Assembly (NCBI GenBank): GCA_963734055.1
Contig: CAVTFQ010000002.1
Location: 62,001 to 126,000, forward strand
Direction: 5' to 3'
From: CAIWHR01 sp963734055
Lineage (GTDB): Bacteria; Pseudomonadota; Gammaproteobacteria; Burkholderiales; Casimicrobiaceae
Length of the DNA: 64,000 nucleotides
The notes under the pieces are model-generated. The model saw nothing but the letters and a program-made list of their open reading frames with translations. It had not been told where the DNA came from and made no database searches. Below are positions 26,043 to 34,247 of the stretch, piece by piece. Position 1 is the first letter of the stretch, and each line of letters begins with the position of its first letter. The position numbers and the translations under genes are program-made.

Positions 26043-26630
26043 ATGACCGACATCACATTTTCCCTGCGCCTGGCCGCGCTGCCGCTGGCCCTCGCTGCCG
26101 CGATGGCCTTCGCGCAACCGGCGCCCGCGCCTGCCGCGGGCGCGCCGCCCGCGGCTGCAAGTCCTTCCCCTGGTGCAAGCGCCGATCCGCTCGCGGACTT
26201 CGGATGGCTCGAAGGCTGCTGGGCGGGGAACGTCAATCAGCGCGACTTCCGCGAGCAGTGGATGCCGCTCCGCGGCGGAATGATGCTCGGCATCAGCCAG
26301 GTGGTGATGGGCGGGAAGACGGTCGGCTACGAGTACCTGAAGCTCGAGCCGCGGCCCGATGGCGTCTACTACGTCGCGGTGCCCTCGGATGCCAAGGAAG
26401 CCGCGTTTCGGTACGTCGGCGTCACCGTCGATACCGCCGGCGATCGCGGCGATCACCTCTACGCGTTCGAGAATCCGGCGCTCGAGTTTCCGCGCCGCAT
26501 CGTCTATCGCCACGCCACGGGCGGCTGGCTCTACGCGGAGGTCGATGGCAAGGTCAACGGCGCGGACCGGCAGGTGATCTACCCGATGCGGCACATCGAC
26601 TGCACGACCGGCGCCTTCCTCGGCAAGTAG
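26043..26630 (+). CDS. DUF6265-like exported protein
   Basis: A 195-residue protein with a signal peptide (cleavage near A-M-A-F-A-Q, about residue 25) and a Pro/Ala-rich linker to about residue 48. The domain that follows begins L-A-D-F-G-W-L-E-G-C-W and contains R-E-Q-W-M-P and M-L-G-I-S, which is the pattern of the DUF6265/lipocalin-like family. Its role is unknown. It lies between the DUF6352-like and TPR genes with short gaps. Confidence 0.7.
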   Translation: MTDITFSLRLAALPLALAAAMAFAQPAPAPAAGAPPAAASPSPGASADPLADFGWLEGCWAGNVNQRDFREQWMPLRGGMMLGISQVVMGGKTVGYEYLKLEPRPDGVYYVAVPSDAKEAAFRYVGVTVDTAGDRGDHLYAFENPALEFPRRIVYRHATGGWLYAEVDGKVNGADRQVIYPMRHIDCTTGAFLGK

Positions 26631-26648
26631 GCGCGACCCGGAAATACG

Positions 26649-26987
26649 ATGCCCGCTTCGCCTTCGGCCGCGCTCGCGAGCTTCGAGAAGATGCTCGCCG
26701 CGGGCAAGGACGGCGCCCTTCTGCGCTTCTCGCTCGGCAACGAATACCTGAAGGCGGGCGACGCCGCACAGGCGGCAGTGCACCTCGCGCGCGCGGTCGC
26801 GCAGGACCCGCAGTACACGGCGGCGTGGAAGCTCTACGGCAAGGCGCTCGCTGCCGCGGGACGCGGGGCCGAGGCGCTCGCTGCGTATCGCGAGGGCATC
26901 GCCGTCGCGCACGCCAAGGGCGACAAGCAGGCGGAGAAGGAGATGACGGTGTTCGCGCGCCGGATCGAGCGCGCCCCCGAAAAGTAG
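26649..26987 (+). CDS. Small TPR protein
   Basis: A 112-residue protein with about two TPR units (R-F-S-L-G-N-E-Y-L-K-A-G-D and A-W-K-L-Y-G-K-A-L-A-A-A-G-R). It probably mediates a protein contact. Its final codons A-A-G and the TAG stop are part of the palindromic GTAGGGTC repeat, exactly as in the thiolase gene at 14526. It converges on rnhA. Confidence 0.7.
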   Translation: MPASPSAALASFEKMLAAGKDGALLRFSLGNEYLKAGDAAQAAVHLARAVAQDPQYTAAWKLYGKALAAAGRGAEALAAYREGIAVAHAKGDKQAEKEMTVFARRIERAPEK

Positions 26988-27069
26988 GGTCAGACCCTAC
27001 TTTCCGCGAAACGCATCTGACGGGGCGCGGTTTTCCGAAAAGTAGGGTCTGACCCTACTTTTCGGGGGG
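26974..27069. repeat. Palindromic GTAGGGTCAGACCC repeat pair, copy 2
   Basis: Two palindromes face each other: AAAGTAGGGTC-A-GACCCTACTTT (26981-27003) and a longer one with 15-base arms (27035-27065). The outer ends are also complementary (CCCCCGAAAAGTAGGGTC at 26974-26991 against 27051-27068). The element exactly fills the space between the TPR stop (inside it) and the convergent rnhA stop (27070-27072). It could act as a bidirectional stem-loop for both genes. It is the same family as 14518-14582. Confidence 0.82.
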
Positions 27070-27543
27070 CTAGCGCGCGATCGCCTGGACCGGTACGCCG
27101 CGGTTGGCGAGCGCGTCGGCGCGCACGTTGCCCGGGTCGTCCGCGTGACCCCGGACCCAGTGCCAGCGAATCCGATGCCGCAGAGCCTCCGCCTCGAGCT
27201 CGCGCCAGAGCTCGGCGTTCTTCACGGGTTTCTTGTCAGCGGTCTTCCAGCCGTTGCGCTTCCACCCGTGGATCCAGCTCTGGATCCCGTTCTTCACGTA
27301 TTGCGAGTCGGTATAGAGCTCGACGTCGCACGGGCGCCGCAGGCTATCGAGCGCGCGGATGACGGCCGTGAGCTCCATCCGGTTGTTAGTCGTCTCGAGC
27401 TCGCCGCCGAAGAGCTCCTTCTCTCGCTCGCCGAAGATGAGCAACGCACCCCAGCCGCCGGGACCCGGATTGCCCTTGCACGCGCCATCGGTGTAGATCG
27501 TGACCGCGCCCGGTGCTGCCGACTCCGCGTGCGCCCCCCTCAC
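27070..27543 (-). CDS. rnhA: Ribonuclease HI
   Basis: A 157-residue RNase HI. The four acidic residues are visible: Asp in Y-T-D-G-A-C-K-G-N-P-G (residue 19), Glu in N-N-R-M-E-L, Asp in Y-T-D-S-Q-Y-V, and the last Asp in V-R-A-D-A-L-A-N after the G-H loop. It degrades the RNA strand of RNA-DNA hybrids. The best start is GTG at 27543, overlapping the TGA of the upstream methyltransferase gene (GTGA). The rnhA/methyltransferase/gloB/mltD neighbourhood is typical of proteobacteria. Confidence 0.93.
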   Translation of the reverse strand: MRGAHAESAAPGAVTIYTDGACKGNPGPGGWGALLIFGEREKELFGGELETTNNRMELTAVIRALDSLRRPCDVELYTDSQYVKNGIQSWIHGWKRNGWKTADKKPVKNAELWRELEAEALRHRIRWHWVRGHADDPGNVRADALANRGVPVQAIAR

Positions 27544-28286
27544 GCGACCTTCTCGATACTCTCGCGCGCCTGCCGCGGGGCCGTCGCGAGCCCGTTCTTC
27601 CGGCGCTCCCACGCGGGTGTGATCACCCGCATGCCGAGCACGCGCTTCGTCGCGCGGAGATAGTAGACCGCGCCGCCGATCGGCCACCAGCGGTCGCCGG
27701 CGCTTTCGAGGAATTTGAGGCGCGCGAGCCACTTTTCCTGAGCGAAGGGCGGCACGTAGCCGTCGAGCCCACCGCCCGTGACCTCGAAACCCAGGAGCGC
27801 GAGCCAGTCCTTGAGGCGGTAGAGCGCGATGAAGCTTCCGTTCCACGGGGGCGTCGTGCCGCGGCCGAAGTAGCGCCGCGCGCCGAACAGCGAGAATGGG
27901 TTGAGGCCGGCGATCACAACCTGGCCGTCGGGGCGCAGCGTCCGGTGGACCTCGCGCAGCAGGCGGTGCGGCTCGGCGCTGAACTCGAGCGCGTGCGGCA
28001 GCACCACCAGGTCGAGCGAGTTCTCGGGGAAGGGCAGCCACAGCGGATCGGCGAGCAACTGGGCCGGCGGCGAGACGTCGACGGTCCAGCGCGCGGTGAT
28101 GCGGCTCTGCGCGAGGAACGGCAGCGCGGGCAACCCGAGCTGGATCGCGTGGAAGCCGAAGATGTCGGCGACGGTGCGGTCGAACCACGCCAGCTCACGC
28201 GCGAGCAGGTATTTACCGAGCGGCGTCCCGAACCACTCCGCGAGCGTCGTTGACACCGTCGCCGGCGCTCCGGAAGATGCGTCCAT
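27540..28286 (-). CDS. Class I SAM-dependent methyltransferase
   Basis: A 248-residue methyltransferase of the type found between gloB and rnhA in proteobacteria. It has L-P-F-P-E-N-S-L-D-L-V-V-L-P-H (motif II region) and L-R-P-D-G-Q-V-V-I-A-G, while the glycine-rich SAM loop is degenerate, as is usual in this subgroup. Its substrate is unknown. With the ATG at 28286 its start codon interlocks with that of gloB in the palindrome CATG; a GTG at 28256 is an alternative that would remove the overlap. Confidence 0.8.
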   Translation of the reverse strand: MDASSGAPATVSTTLAEWFGTPLGKYLLARELAWFDRTVADIFGFHAIQLGLPALPFLAQSRITARWTVDVSPPAQLLADPLWLPFPENSLDLVVLPHALEFSAEPHRLLREVHRTLRPDGQVVIAGLNPFSLFGARRYFGRGTTPPWNGSFIALYRLKDWLALLGFEVTGGGLDGYVPPFAQEKWLARLKFLESAGDRWWPIGGAVYYLRATKRVLGMRVITPAWERRKNGLATAPRQARESIEKVA

Positions 28287-29067
28287 GGCGGCGATTATCC
28301 CCATCCCTGCGCTCAGCGACAACTACGTCTGGCTCGTACGGGAAGGGCGCGACGCCGCCGTGATCGATCCCGGCGACGCCGCGCCGGTGCTCGCGTACCT
28401 CGAGCGCGAGGGCCTCGCGCTCTGCGCGATCGCCATCACGCACCACCACTGGGATCACGTCAACGGCACGGCGGCGCTCGTCGAGCGGTTCGGCGCGCCG
28501 GTGTATGGGCCGGCGCGGGAAGCGATTCCCGGCCGCACCCATGCGGTCACCGAGGGCGACCGGTTCGTGCTGGGCGCCACCGGCGTCGAACTCTCCGTGC
28601 TCGACGTACCCGGCCACACGGCGGGCCAGGTGGCGTACGTCGGGGTATGCGACGGCGTTCCGGTCGCGTTCACCGGCGACACGCTGTTCACCTGTGGCTG
28701 CGGCCGCCTCTTCGAAGGGACGCCCGCGCAGATGGTCGCCTCGCTCGCGAAACTCGCCGCGCTGTCCCGGGACACGCGCGTCTACTGCGGTCACGAGTAC
28801 ACGCTCGCGAACGTTCGCTTCGCGCTCGCCGTCGAGCCCGCGAGCGCGGCATTGCGCGAGCGGCAGTCGCGCGAGCAGGCGAGGCGCGATCAGGGCCTGC
28901 CGACGGTGCCATCGCGGATGGACGAGGAGCTCGCGACGAACCCGTTCCTCCGCGCGGCAGAGCCCAGCGTGTTCGCGGCGGCGCAGGCGCATGCGGGGCG
29001 AGAGCTGGCCGACGCGGTCGAGGCATTCGCGGTGCTCCGGGAATGGAAGAACGGATTCCGCGGTTGA
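28285..29067 (+). CDS. gloB: Hydroxyacylglutathione hydrolase (glyoxalase II)
   Basis: A 260-residue metallo-beta-lactamase-fold enzyme. The metal site T-H-H-H-W-D-H spans residues 52-58, with further ligands in G-H-T, D-T-L-F and G-H-E-Y. The C-terminal HAGH domain with N-P-F-L-R is present. It hydrolyses S-lactoylglutathione to lactate and glutathione. The start at 28285 matches the family N-terminus (P-A-L-S-D-N-Y-V-W). It is divergent from the methyltransferase gene, with which it shares the CATG start palindrome. Confidence 0.95.
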   Translation: MAAIIPIPALSDNYVWLVREGRDAAVIDPGDAAPVLAYLEREGLALCAIAITHHHWDHVNGTAALVERFGAPVYGPAREAIPGRTHAVTEGDRFVLGATGVELSVLDVPGHTAGQVAYVGVCDGVPVAFTGDTLFTCGCGRLFEGTPAQMVASLAKLAALSRDTRVYCGHEYTLANVRFALAVEPASAALRERQSREQARRDQGLPTVPSRMDEELATNPFLRAAEPSVFAAAQAHAGRELADAVEAFAVLREWKNGFRG

Positions 29068-29124
29068 CGCATCCGGCAGCGGCGCCTACCATCGCCGGAC
29101 ATCCGACCTAAGATCCCGGCCGAA

Positions 29125-30651
29125 TTGCGCCTGAAGCACGTCGCTCCGCTGCTGCTCGCCGCACTCCTCGCGGCGTGCGCCACGCCCGCGCCGGAGCCGC
29201 CTGCCCCGGACCCTCTCGCGATCACCGTTCCGGAGCCCCCGCCGGCGCCCAAGCCGGTCGTCATCACGGCATCGCCGGTCGCCGACACGGCTTTTCCGCC
29301 CGAAATCGCCGCCTCGCTCGAGGCGCTGCCGGCGCCCGCCGACGATCTCTGGGATCGGATCCGGAAGGGCTTCGCGATGCCGACGCTCGACGATCCGCTC
29401 GTTGCCAAGTGGGAGGAGTGGTACTCGTCGCGGCCCGATTACGTCGCCCGGATGGTCGACCGCAGCCGGCGCTATCTCTACTACATCGTCGCCGAGGTGG
29501 AAGAGCGCGGCATGCCGGCCGAGATCGCGCTCCTGCCGATGATCGAGAGCGCGTACAACCCGAACGCGCTGTCGACGAGCCGCGCCTCGGGGATCTGGCA
29601 GTTCATTCCTTCGACCGGCAAGCTCTACGGGATGAAACAGAGCTTCTGGTTCGACTCGCGCCGCGACGTGGTCGCGGGCACCGAAGGCGCGCTCGCGTAC
29701 CTCGCCAAGCTCCACGACGATTTCAACGACTGGCAGCTCGCGCTCGCGGGCTACAACTGGGGCGAAGGCAACGTGGCGAAGGCGATCGCGCAGAACGAGA
29801 AAAGGGGGCGCCCGACCGACTACGCGAGCCTCAAGATGCCCGGCGAGACCCGCAATTACCTGCCGAAGCTTCAGGCGGTCAAGAACATCGTCAGCGACCC
29901 CGCGAAGTACGGGCTCGTGCTCGACGACATCCCGGACGCGCCCTACTTCGCCGTCGTCAAGACGACGAAGGAGATGGACGTGAAGCGCGCCGCGGAACTG
30001 GCCGAGATGCCGCTCGAAGAGTTCCAGTTCCTGAACCCCCACTTCAACCGGCCGGTGATTGCCGGCGCGGACGAGTACACGATCCTCCTGCCCATCGACA
30101 CGGCGGAGCTGTTTGCCGCCAAGCTCGATCTCACCGATCAGCCCCTCGTCAATTGGCAGGCCTACCGGATGCACAACGGCGAGACGCTGCCGCAGGTCGC
30201 GGCCAAGTTCGGCCTGCCGCTCGAGTCGCTGCGTGCGGTGAACGGCCTCGGCGCGAAGACGCGGGTTCCACCGGGACGCACGCTGCTCGTGCCCTCGGCC
30301 CATCCGAGCGCCGACGCGGGCGACGACCTTGCGCAGGCCGTGTTCACCACCGTTCCGCAGGGCCGCACGTTCTACTACCGCGTGAAGCGCGGCGAGACGC
30401 TCGGTCAGATCGCAAGCCGGTACGACGTGAGCGTGCAGGACCTGCGGCGCTGGAACGGCCTCAGGCGGGCCTCGCTAACCGCCGGCCAGTCACTGCGGAT
30501 CACCAGCGATCGCGCGCCCAACGCGGGCAGGGCGAAGCGCGCGACAGGGCGCAAGGGCACCACCAAGGTGAAAACGTCGGGCAGGACCGCCGGGGCCGCG
30601 CAGAAGCCGGGGGCGCGCCGCGCGAAATCGGCCGGAATGCCAGGGAGCTGA
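29125..30651 (+). CDS. mltD: Membrane-bound lytic murein transglycosylase D
   Basis: A 508-residue lipoprotein: lipobox L-A-A-C with Cys18, a Pro-rich linker to about residue 45, the SLT catalytic domain (catalytic Glu in P-M-I-E-S-A-Y-N-P, then S-G-I-W-Q-F-I-P), and two LysM-type domains (about 340-390 and 412-455). The C-terminal 50 residues are a basic, low-complexity tail. It cleaves peptidoglycan glycan strands in the periplasm. The start is TTG at 29125, giving a typical signal peptide. A strong terminator follows. Confidence 0.93.
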   Translation: MRLKHVAPLLLAALLAACATPAPEPPAPDPLAITVPEPPPAPKPVVITASPVADTAFPPEIAASLEALPAPADDLWDRIRKGFAMPTLDDPLVAKWEEWYSSRPDYVARMVDRSRRYLYYIVAEVEERGMPAEIALLPMIESAYNPNALSTSRASGIWQFIPSTGKLYGMKQSFWFDSRRDVVAGTEGALAYLAKLHDDFNDWQLALAGYNWGEGNVAKAIAQNEKRGRPTDYASLKMPGETRNYLPKLQAVKNIVSDPAKYGLVLDDIPDAPYFAVVKTTKEMDVKRAAELAEMPLEEFQFLNPHFNRPVIAGADEYTILLPIDTAELFAAKLDLTDQPLVNWQAYRMHNGETLPQVAAKFGLPLESLRAVNGLGAKTRVPPGRTLLVPSAHPSADAGDDLAQAVFTTVPQGRTFYYRVKRGETLGQIASRYDVSVQDLRRWNGLRRASLTAGQSLRITSDRAPNAGRAKRATGRKGTTKVKTSGRTAGAAQKPGARRAKSAGMPGS

Positions 30652-30686
30652 CGGCAGCGGGAGGGCCGCTGCCGGCTTCCGAAAAG

Positions 30687-30721
30687 AAAACAGGCGACGC
30701 GTTGTCGCGTCGCCTGTTTTT
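30687..30721. terminator. Bidirectional rho-independent terminator
   Basis: A 12-bp perfect stem ACAGGCGACGCG/CGCGTCGCCTGT (30690-30701 and 30706-30717) with loop TTGT is flanked by AAAA on the left and TTTT on the right. It can stop transcription from mltD rightward and from the histone-H1-like gene leftward. Confidence 0.95.
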
Positions 30722-30762
30722 CGTCCGCCGGCTTTCCGGGGCGGACTTCCTCTCGGCAAGGC

Positions 30763-31101
30763 TTACAGCTTCTTGGCAGCCTTTCTCTTGGTCGCCTTCT
30801 TCGCCTTGCGCTTCGGGGCGGCCTTCCGCTTCTTGGTCGCCTTCTTCGCGGACTTGCGCTTGGTGGCCTTCTTCTTGGTGGCCTTCTTCGCGGACTTGCG
30901 CTTGGTGGCCTTCTTCTTGGTCGCCTTCTTGGCGGACTTGCGCTTCGTCGCCTTCTTCGCGGCCTTGCGCTTCGGGGCGGCCCGCTTCTTGGTCGCCTTC
31001 TTCGCACCCTTCTTCTTGGTGGTCTTCTTCTTCGCCTTGCGCTTGGTCGCCTTCTTGGGCGCCGGCGTCGCCGCCGGCATCATCGCCATAATGTCAGCCA
31101 T
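30763..31101 (-). CDS. Histone H1-like lysine-rich DNA-binding protein
   Basis: A 112-residue protein; after a short N-terminus (M-A-D-I-M-A-M-M-P-A-A) it consists almost only of Lys, Ala, Thr and Arg in K-K-A-T-K-R-K repeats. Such AlgP/H1-like proteins bind DNA through their charge and help condense or regulate it. Three exact-length 42-nt direct repeats begin at 30848, 30890 and 30932, so the length probably varies between strains. The ATG at 31101 follows AGGAG at a proper distance; a GTG two codons earlier is too close to it. Confidence 0.88.
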   Translation of the reverse strand: MADIMAMMPAATPAPKKATKRKAKKKTTKKKGAKKATKKRAAPKRKAAKKATKRKSAKKATKKKATKRKSAKKATKKKATKRKSAKKATKKRKAAPKRKAKKATKRKAAKKL

Positions 31102-31234
31102 TTGCACGATCTCCTGTCTGAGTTGCTGTGACTGTTATGAGCTTCTACAGCTTCGCAGGCGGTGCCGGAATCGTCGTTCGGTGTGCCGATTTGATCGGGA
31201 CCTCTTGACAAATCCGCCGCTACCTGCTGCCTGA

Positions 31235-31262
31235 ATTCTAGCCACATTTTTCCGGATTGCAA
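31235..31262 (-). promoter_or_regulatory. Sigma70-type promoter of the histone-H1-like gene
   Basis: On the minus strand TTGCAA (31262-31257) and TAGAAT (31240-31235) are separated by 16 bases. Transcription would start near 31228, giving a leader of about 125 nt. The rest of the 283-base gap between the H1-like gene and lysA (31102-31384) shows no gene and is less GC-rich than its surroundings. Confidence 0.6.
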
Positions 31263-31384
31263 GATTTGTCCGCCGATTCCGGGCCTTGCGTGCGCGACTG
31301 TTGTGATTTCGCACACCGCATTTCGGGGTCTGCAGCCGCGTTTCTCGGGCAACGTGCGCGCGAACGACGCGCTGATGCGGCGCA

Positions 31385-32629
31385 TCACGGCAGTCGCGAT
31401 TCGCGCGCGAAGAGATCGGCGATCGTCTCGCGCGGGCGTGTGAGATGCGCGTGCGTCCCGTCGACGACGACCTCGCAGGCGCGCGGTCGGGTGTTGTAGT
31501 TGGAGCTCATCACGAACCCGTAGGCGCCCGCCTGCCGCACCGCGACGAGGTCGCCTTCGGCCAGCGCGAGGTCGCGGTCGTGCGCGAGGAAATCCGAGCT
31601 CTCGCACACGGGCCCGACGACTTGCCAGCGCCGCACGGCGCCGGCACGCGGGCGCACCGGCTCGACGTCGTGCCAGGCGTCGTAGAGCGCCGGCCGGATC
31701 AGGTCGTTCATCGCCGCGTCGACAATCGCGAACTCGCGCTCGCCCCCCGGCTTGAGGTAGAGAACTCGGGTAAGCAGCACGCCGGCGTTGCCGACGAGAT
31801 AGCGGCCCGGCTCGAGCAGCAGCCGCTGGCGGCGACCTCCGCGCGCGCGCTGCATCGCGACCCCGTAGGCGCGCGCGTCGATCGTCTCGGCGTCGCGATA
31901 GCGGATCCCGAGTCCGCCGCCGACGTCGACGTGCGCGAGCGGGATCCCGTCGGCCTCGATCCGGTCGGCGAGCGCAAAGAGCTTCTCGGCGGCCTCGACG
32001 CAGACGTCGAGGTCGGTGATCTGCGAGCCGATGTGGCAATCGATGCCGCGCACCTCGACGTGCGGCAACGCCGCGGCGTGCCGGTAGAGGGCCGGCGCAT
32101 CGGTCCACGCGACGCCGAACTTGCTCTCGCGGAGGCCCGTCGAAATGTAGGGATGCGTCCGCGGGTCGACGTCCGGGTTGACGCGGAAGGAGACGGGCGC
32201 GATCCGGCCCGCGCGGCCCGCGACCGCGTTCAGGAGCTCGAGCTCGGCGGCCGACTCCACGTTGAAGCAATGGATGCCCGCGGCGAGCGCCGCGCCCATC
32301 TCGTCGGCGGTCTTGCCGACGCCGGAGAAGACGATCTTTCCGGGGTCGCCGCCCGCCGCGACGACGCGTGCGAGCTCGCCCCCCGACACGATGTCGAAGC
32401 CGCTGCCGGCCCGCGCGAGAAGGTCGAGCACCGCGAGGTTCGAATTCGCCTTGACCGCGAAGCAGACGAGATGGGGCAGGTCCGCGAAAGCCCCGTCGAA
32501 TTCGCGGAAGCTCCCCTCGATGGACGCTCGCGAATAGACGAAGCACGGCGTGCCGAACTGCGCCGCGATCGCGGAAAGCGGCACGCCCTCGGCGCAGAGC
32601 TCGCCGTCGCGGAGCTCGAACGCGCTCAT
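31385..32629 (-). CDS. lysA: Diaminopimelate decarboxylase
   Basis: A 414-residue PLP enzyme of fold III. The PLP lysine is in F-A-V-K-A-N-S-N (about residue 59), then H-I-G-S-Q, the glycine loop D-V-G-G-G-L-G, E-P-G-R, and the active-site Cys in G-P-V-C-E-S-S-D. It makes L-lysine from meso-diaminopimelate. Its ATG overlaps the TGA of lptM (ATGA). The lptM-lysA arrangement divergent to cyaY is common in beta- and gammaproteobacteria. Confidence 0.96.
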   Translation of the reverse strand: MSAFELRDGELCAEGVPLSAIAAQFGTPCFVYSRASIEGSFREFDGAFADLPHLVCFAVKANSNLAVLDLLARAGSGFDIVSGGELARVVAAGGDPGKIVFSGVGKTADEMGAALAAGIHCFNVESAAELELLNAVAGRAGRIAPVSFRVNPDVDPRTHPYISTGLRESKFGVAWTDAPALYRHAAALPHVEVRGIDCHIGSQITDLDVCVEAAEKLFALADRIEADGIPLAHVDVGGGLGIRYRDAETIDARAYGVAMQRARGGRRQRLLLEPGRYLVGNAGVLLTRVLYLKPGGEREFAIVDAAMNDLIRPALYDAWHDVEPVRPRAGAVRRWQVVGPVCESSDFLAHDRDLALAEGDLVAVRQAGAYGFVMSSNYNTRPRACEVVVDGTHAHLTRPRETIADLFARESRLP

Positions 32630-32847
32630 TGCTTCCGCGGCGAGGGGGCGGCGTCGGGCTCCGCGGGTGTCGCCGGTGCGGCGTCGGGCGTCGCTGGAAC
32701 GGGGGCCGGCGCGGGGGGCGGCGCCGGCCGCAGCGGGCCCTTGATACCGCAACCGGCGGCGCACGCGGCGAAGATCGCGACCAGCAGCATCGTGCGGCGG
32801 GCAATGCCGCCGCGAGGGCGATCGGCCGCGTGGAAATCACGTAACAT
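32626..32847 (-). CDS. lptM: LPS translocon maturation chaperone LptM (YifL-like lipoprotein)
   Basis: A 73-residue lipoprotein with the diagnostic mature start C-G-I-K-G-P-L after a short hydrophobic signal (L-L-V-A-I-F-A-A-C-A-A-G). The rest is a Pro/Ala tail. LptM assists oxidative maturation of the LptDE translocon in E. coli. The ATG at 32847 supplies an Arg-rich n-region; an ATG at 32790 would leave almost none. It overlaps lysA by four bases. Confidence 0.85.
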   Translation of the reverse strand: MLRDFHAADRPRGGIARRTMLLVAIFAACAAGCGIKGPLRPAPPPAPAPVPATPDAAPATPAEPDAAPSPRKQ

Positions 32848-32895
32848 CGAGTGGCATCCTAGCACGTGCGACGCGACCTTCTTCGAGGTCCCACG

Positions 32896-33276
32896 ATGAT
32901 CACCGACAGTGAATTCATGGCCGCGACGGACCGCGTCCTGGCTGACATCGGCCGGGCGCTCGATGCGGCGCTCGCAGCGGCGGACGCCGATCTCGACTGG
33001 ACGCTTCACGACGGCATCCTCGAAGTCGAATGCGGCGACGGCGGCAAGCTCGTCATCAACCGGCACGTGCCCAACCGCGAGCTCTGGGTCGCGGCGCGAA
33101 GCGGCGGCTTTCACTTCGCGCCCCGCGGCGGCGCATGGCGCGACACGCGGAACGGCACCGAGCTTGGCGCTGCGCTCGCCGCGTTGCTGCGGTCGCAGGG
33201 TGGCCTCGACGTCACGCTCCCGCCGTTGCCGGCACCTTCCGGGGATATTCCTCGGCCTCCGCCCCGCCGCGACTGA
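32896..33276 (+). CDS. cyaY: Iron-sulfur cluster assembly protein CyaY (frataxin)
   Basis: A 126-residue frataxin homologue. The acidic N-terminal helix (D-S-E-F-M-A-A-T-D-R-V-L-A) is followed by the beta-sheet strands L-E-V-E-C-G-D-G-G-K-L-V-I-N-R and E-L-W-V-A-A-R-S-G-G-F-H-F. It binds iron and modulates the IscS/IscU machinery. The ATG at 32896 fits the family; the divergent lptM start is 48 bases away. Its C-terminal 18 residues (P-P-L-P-A-P-S-G...) are an extension. Confidence 0.92.
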   Translation: MITDSEFMAATDRVLADIGRALDAALAAADADLDWTLHDGILEVECGDGGKLVINRHVPNRELWVAARSGGFHFAPRGGAWRDTRNGTELGAALAALLRSQGGLDVTLPPLPAPSGDIPRPPPRRD

Positions 33277-33361
33277 GTGTTGCGCGGTTTTGTCGGCTGA
33301 CTGCGGCCTCGGCCTCCGCACAGCCGTGCCGGGCTATCGACGTGCGGTCGGCCTCGTGCTC

Positions 33362-33472
33362 CGACTCGCCTGAGTCGCATCCCCGCGCGATAACGCCGCG
33401 CGGGGTCCCTGCTCCTCGGCTCGCGTCGCTACTCGCGATCGCTCGCTCCCCCTTGGCGTTTCGCGCCAGGGG
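33362..33472. other. Chain of three stem-loops in the cyaY-ygjP gap
   Basis: Within the 218-base gap (33277-33494) lie three consecutive hairpins: CGACTC/GAGTCG (33362-33377), CCCCGCGCG/CGCGCGGGG (33381-33405) and a near-perfect CCCCTTGGCG/CGCCAGGGG (33449-33472). None is followed by a T-run. It separates two convergent genes and may be a repeat element or a factor-dependent terminator region. Confidence 0.5.
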
Positions 33473-33494
33473 CCTCGGCTCGCCGCTCGCGCCG

Positions 33495-34247
33495 CTAATC
33501 GAGCACGGACGACCACTCGGCCAGCGCTTGGCGTGCCTTGGCGTACGCCGGGTGCAGCGCCTCGACGAGCGCCCAGAACCGCGGCGAGTGATTGAGCTCG
33601 ATCAGGTGCGCGACCTCGTGCGCGACGACGTATTGCGCGAGCTCGGGCGGCAGCTGGATCAGTCGCCATGACAGCCTGATCTCGCCCTTGCGATTGCAGC
33701 TGCCCCATTCGGAGCGGGCGTTCGACAGGCGGACCATCGGCATGGCGGCCCCGAGGCGCGCCGCGCTCGCGGCCACGCGGGGCTCGGCGAACGCGAGCGC
33801 CTCGGCGCGCAGCCAGTGGCCCACGCAGGCGGCGATCTCCTGCTCGTCGTCCGGGGTCGGATGGCGAACGGTGACATTGACCAGGTCCGCCGCGATCGAC
33901 GTCCGCGGCGACGGGCGGAGGTCGAGCGTGAGATCGCGTCCCTGGAAGAGGATCGGCGCCCCGGACGCCCACACCTCCGGCAGCACGTCGCGGCGCCGCG
34001 CCCGCCATTCGGCGAGACGGCGCAGGATCCAGGCGGCGTGTTCGCGCAGCGTCGCTTCGACGTCGCGGATCGTCACCCAGCGCGACGCGCGCACGACGAG
34101 CCCGTCGGCGCCCACGTGCATGCCGATCGTGCGGCGCCGGGCGCGCACCAGTCGGTAGTCGACCGGCTCGCCCGCGAGCGCGATTCGACGCAGCGGAATG
34201 GCCAGCACCGCCGAGCGACTCCGCCCGCTTTCGGCGGAGGGATTCAT
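33495..34247 (-). CDS. YgjP-like (DUF45) zinc metallopeptidase
   Basis: A 250-residue protein with the zincin motif H-E-V-A-H-L (about residue 212) and the conserved W-G-S-C-N segment upstream of it, typical of the UTP pyrophosphatase/YgjP (M48-like, DUF45) family. Its substrate is uncertain. The start ATG overlaps the plsC TGA (ATGA), making it the last gene of the miaB...plsC leftward run. It converges on cyaY. Confidence 0.85.
   Translation of the reverse strand: MNPSAESGRSRSAVLAIPLRRIALAGEPVDYRLVRARRRTIGMHVGADGLVVRASRWVTIRDVEATLREHAAWILRRLAEWRARRRDVLPEVWASGAPILFQGRDLTLDLRPSPRTSIAADLVNVTVRHPTPDDEQEIAACVGHWLRAEALAFAEPRVAASAARLGAAMPMVRLSNARSEWGSCNRKGEIRLSWRLIQLPPELAQYVVAHEVAHLIELNHSPRFWALVEALHPAYAKARQALAEWSSVLD

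Noticed and set aside
30840..30980. Regularly spaced repeats that might be a CRISPR array
   Set aside because: The 42-nt units are contiguous, have no spacers and encode the K-K-A-T-K repeats of the histone-like protein.
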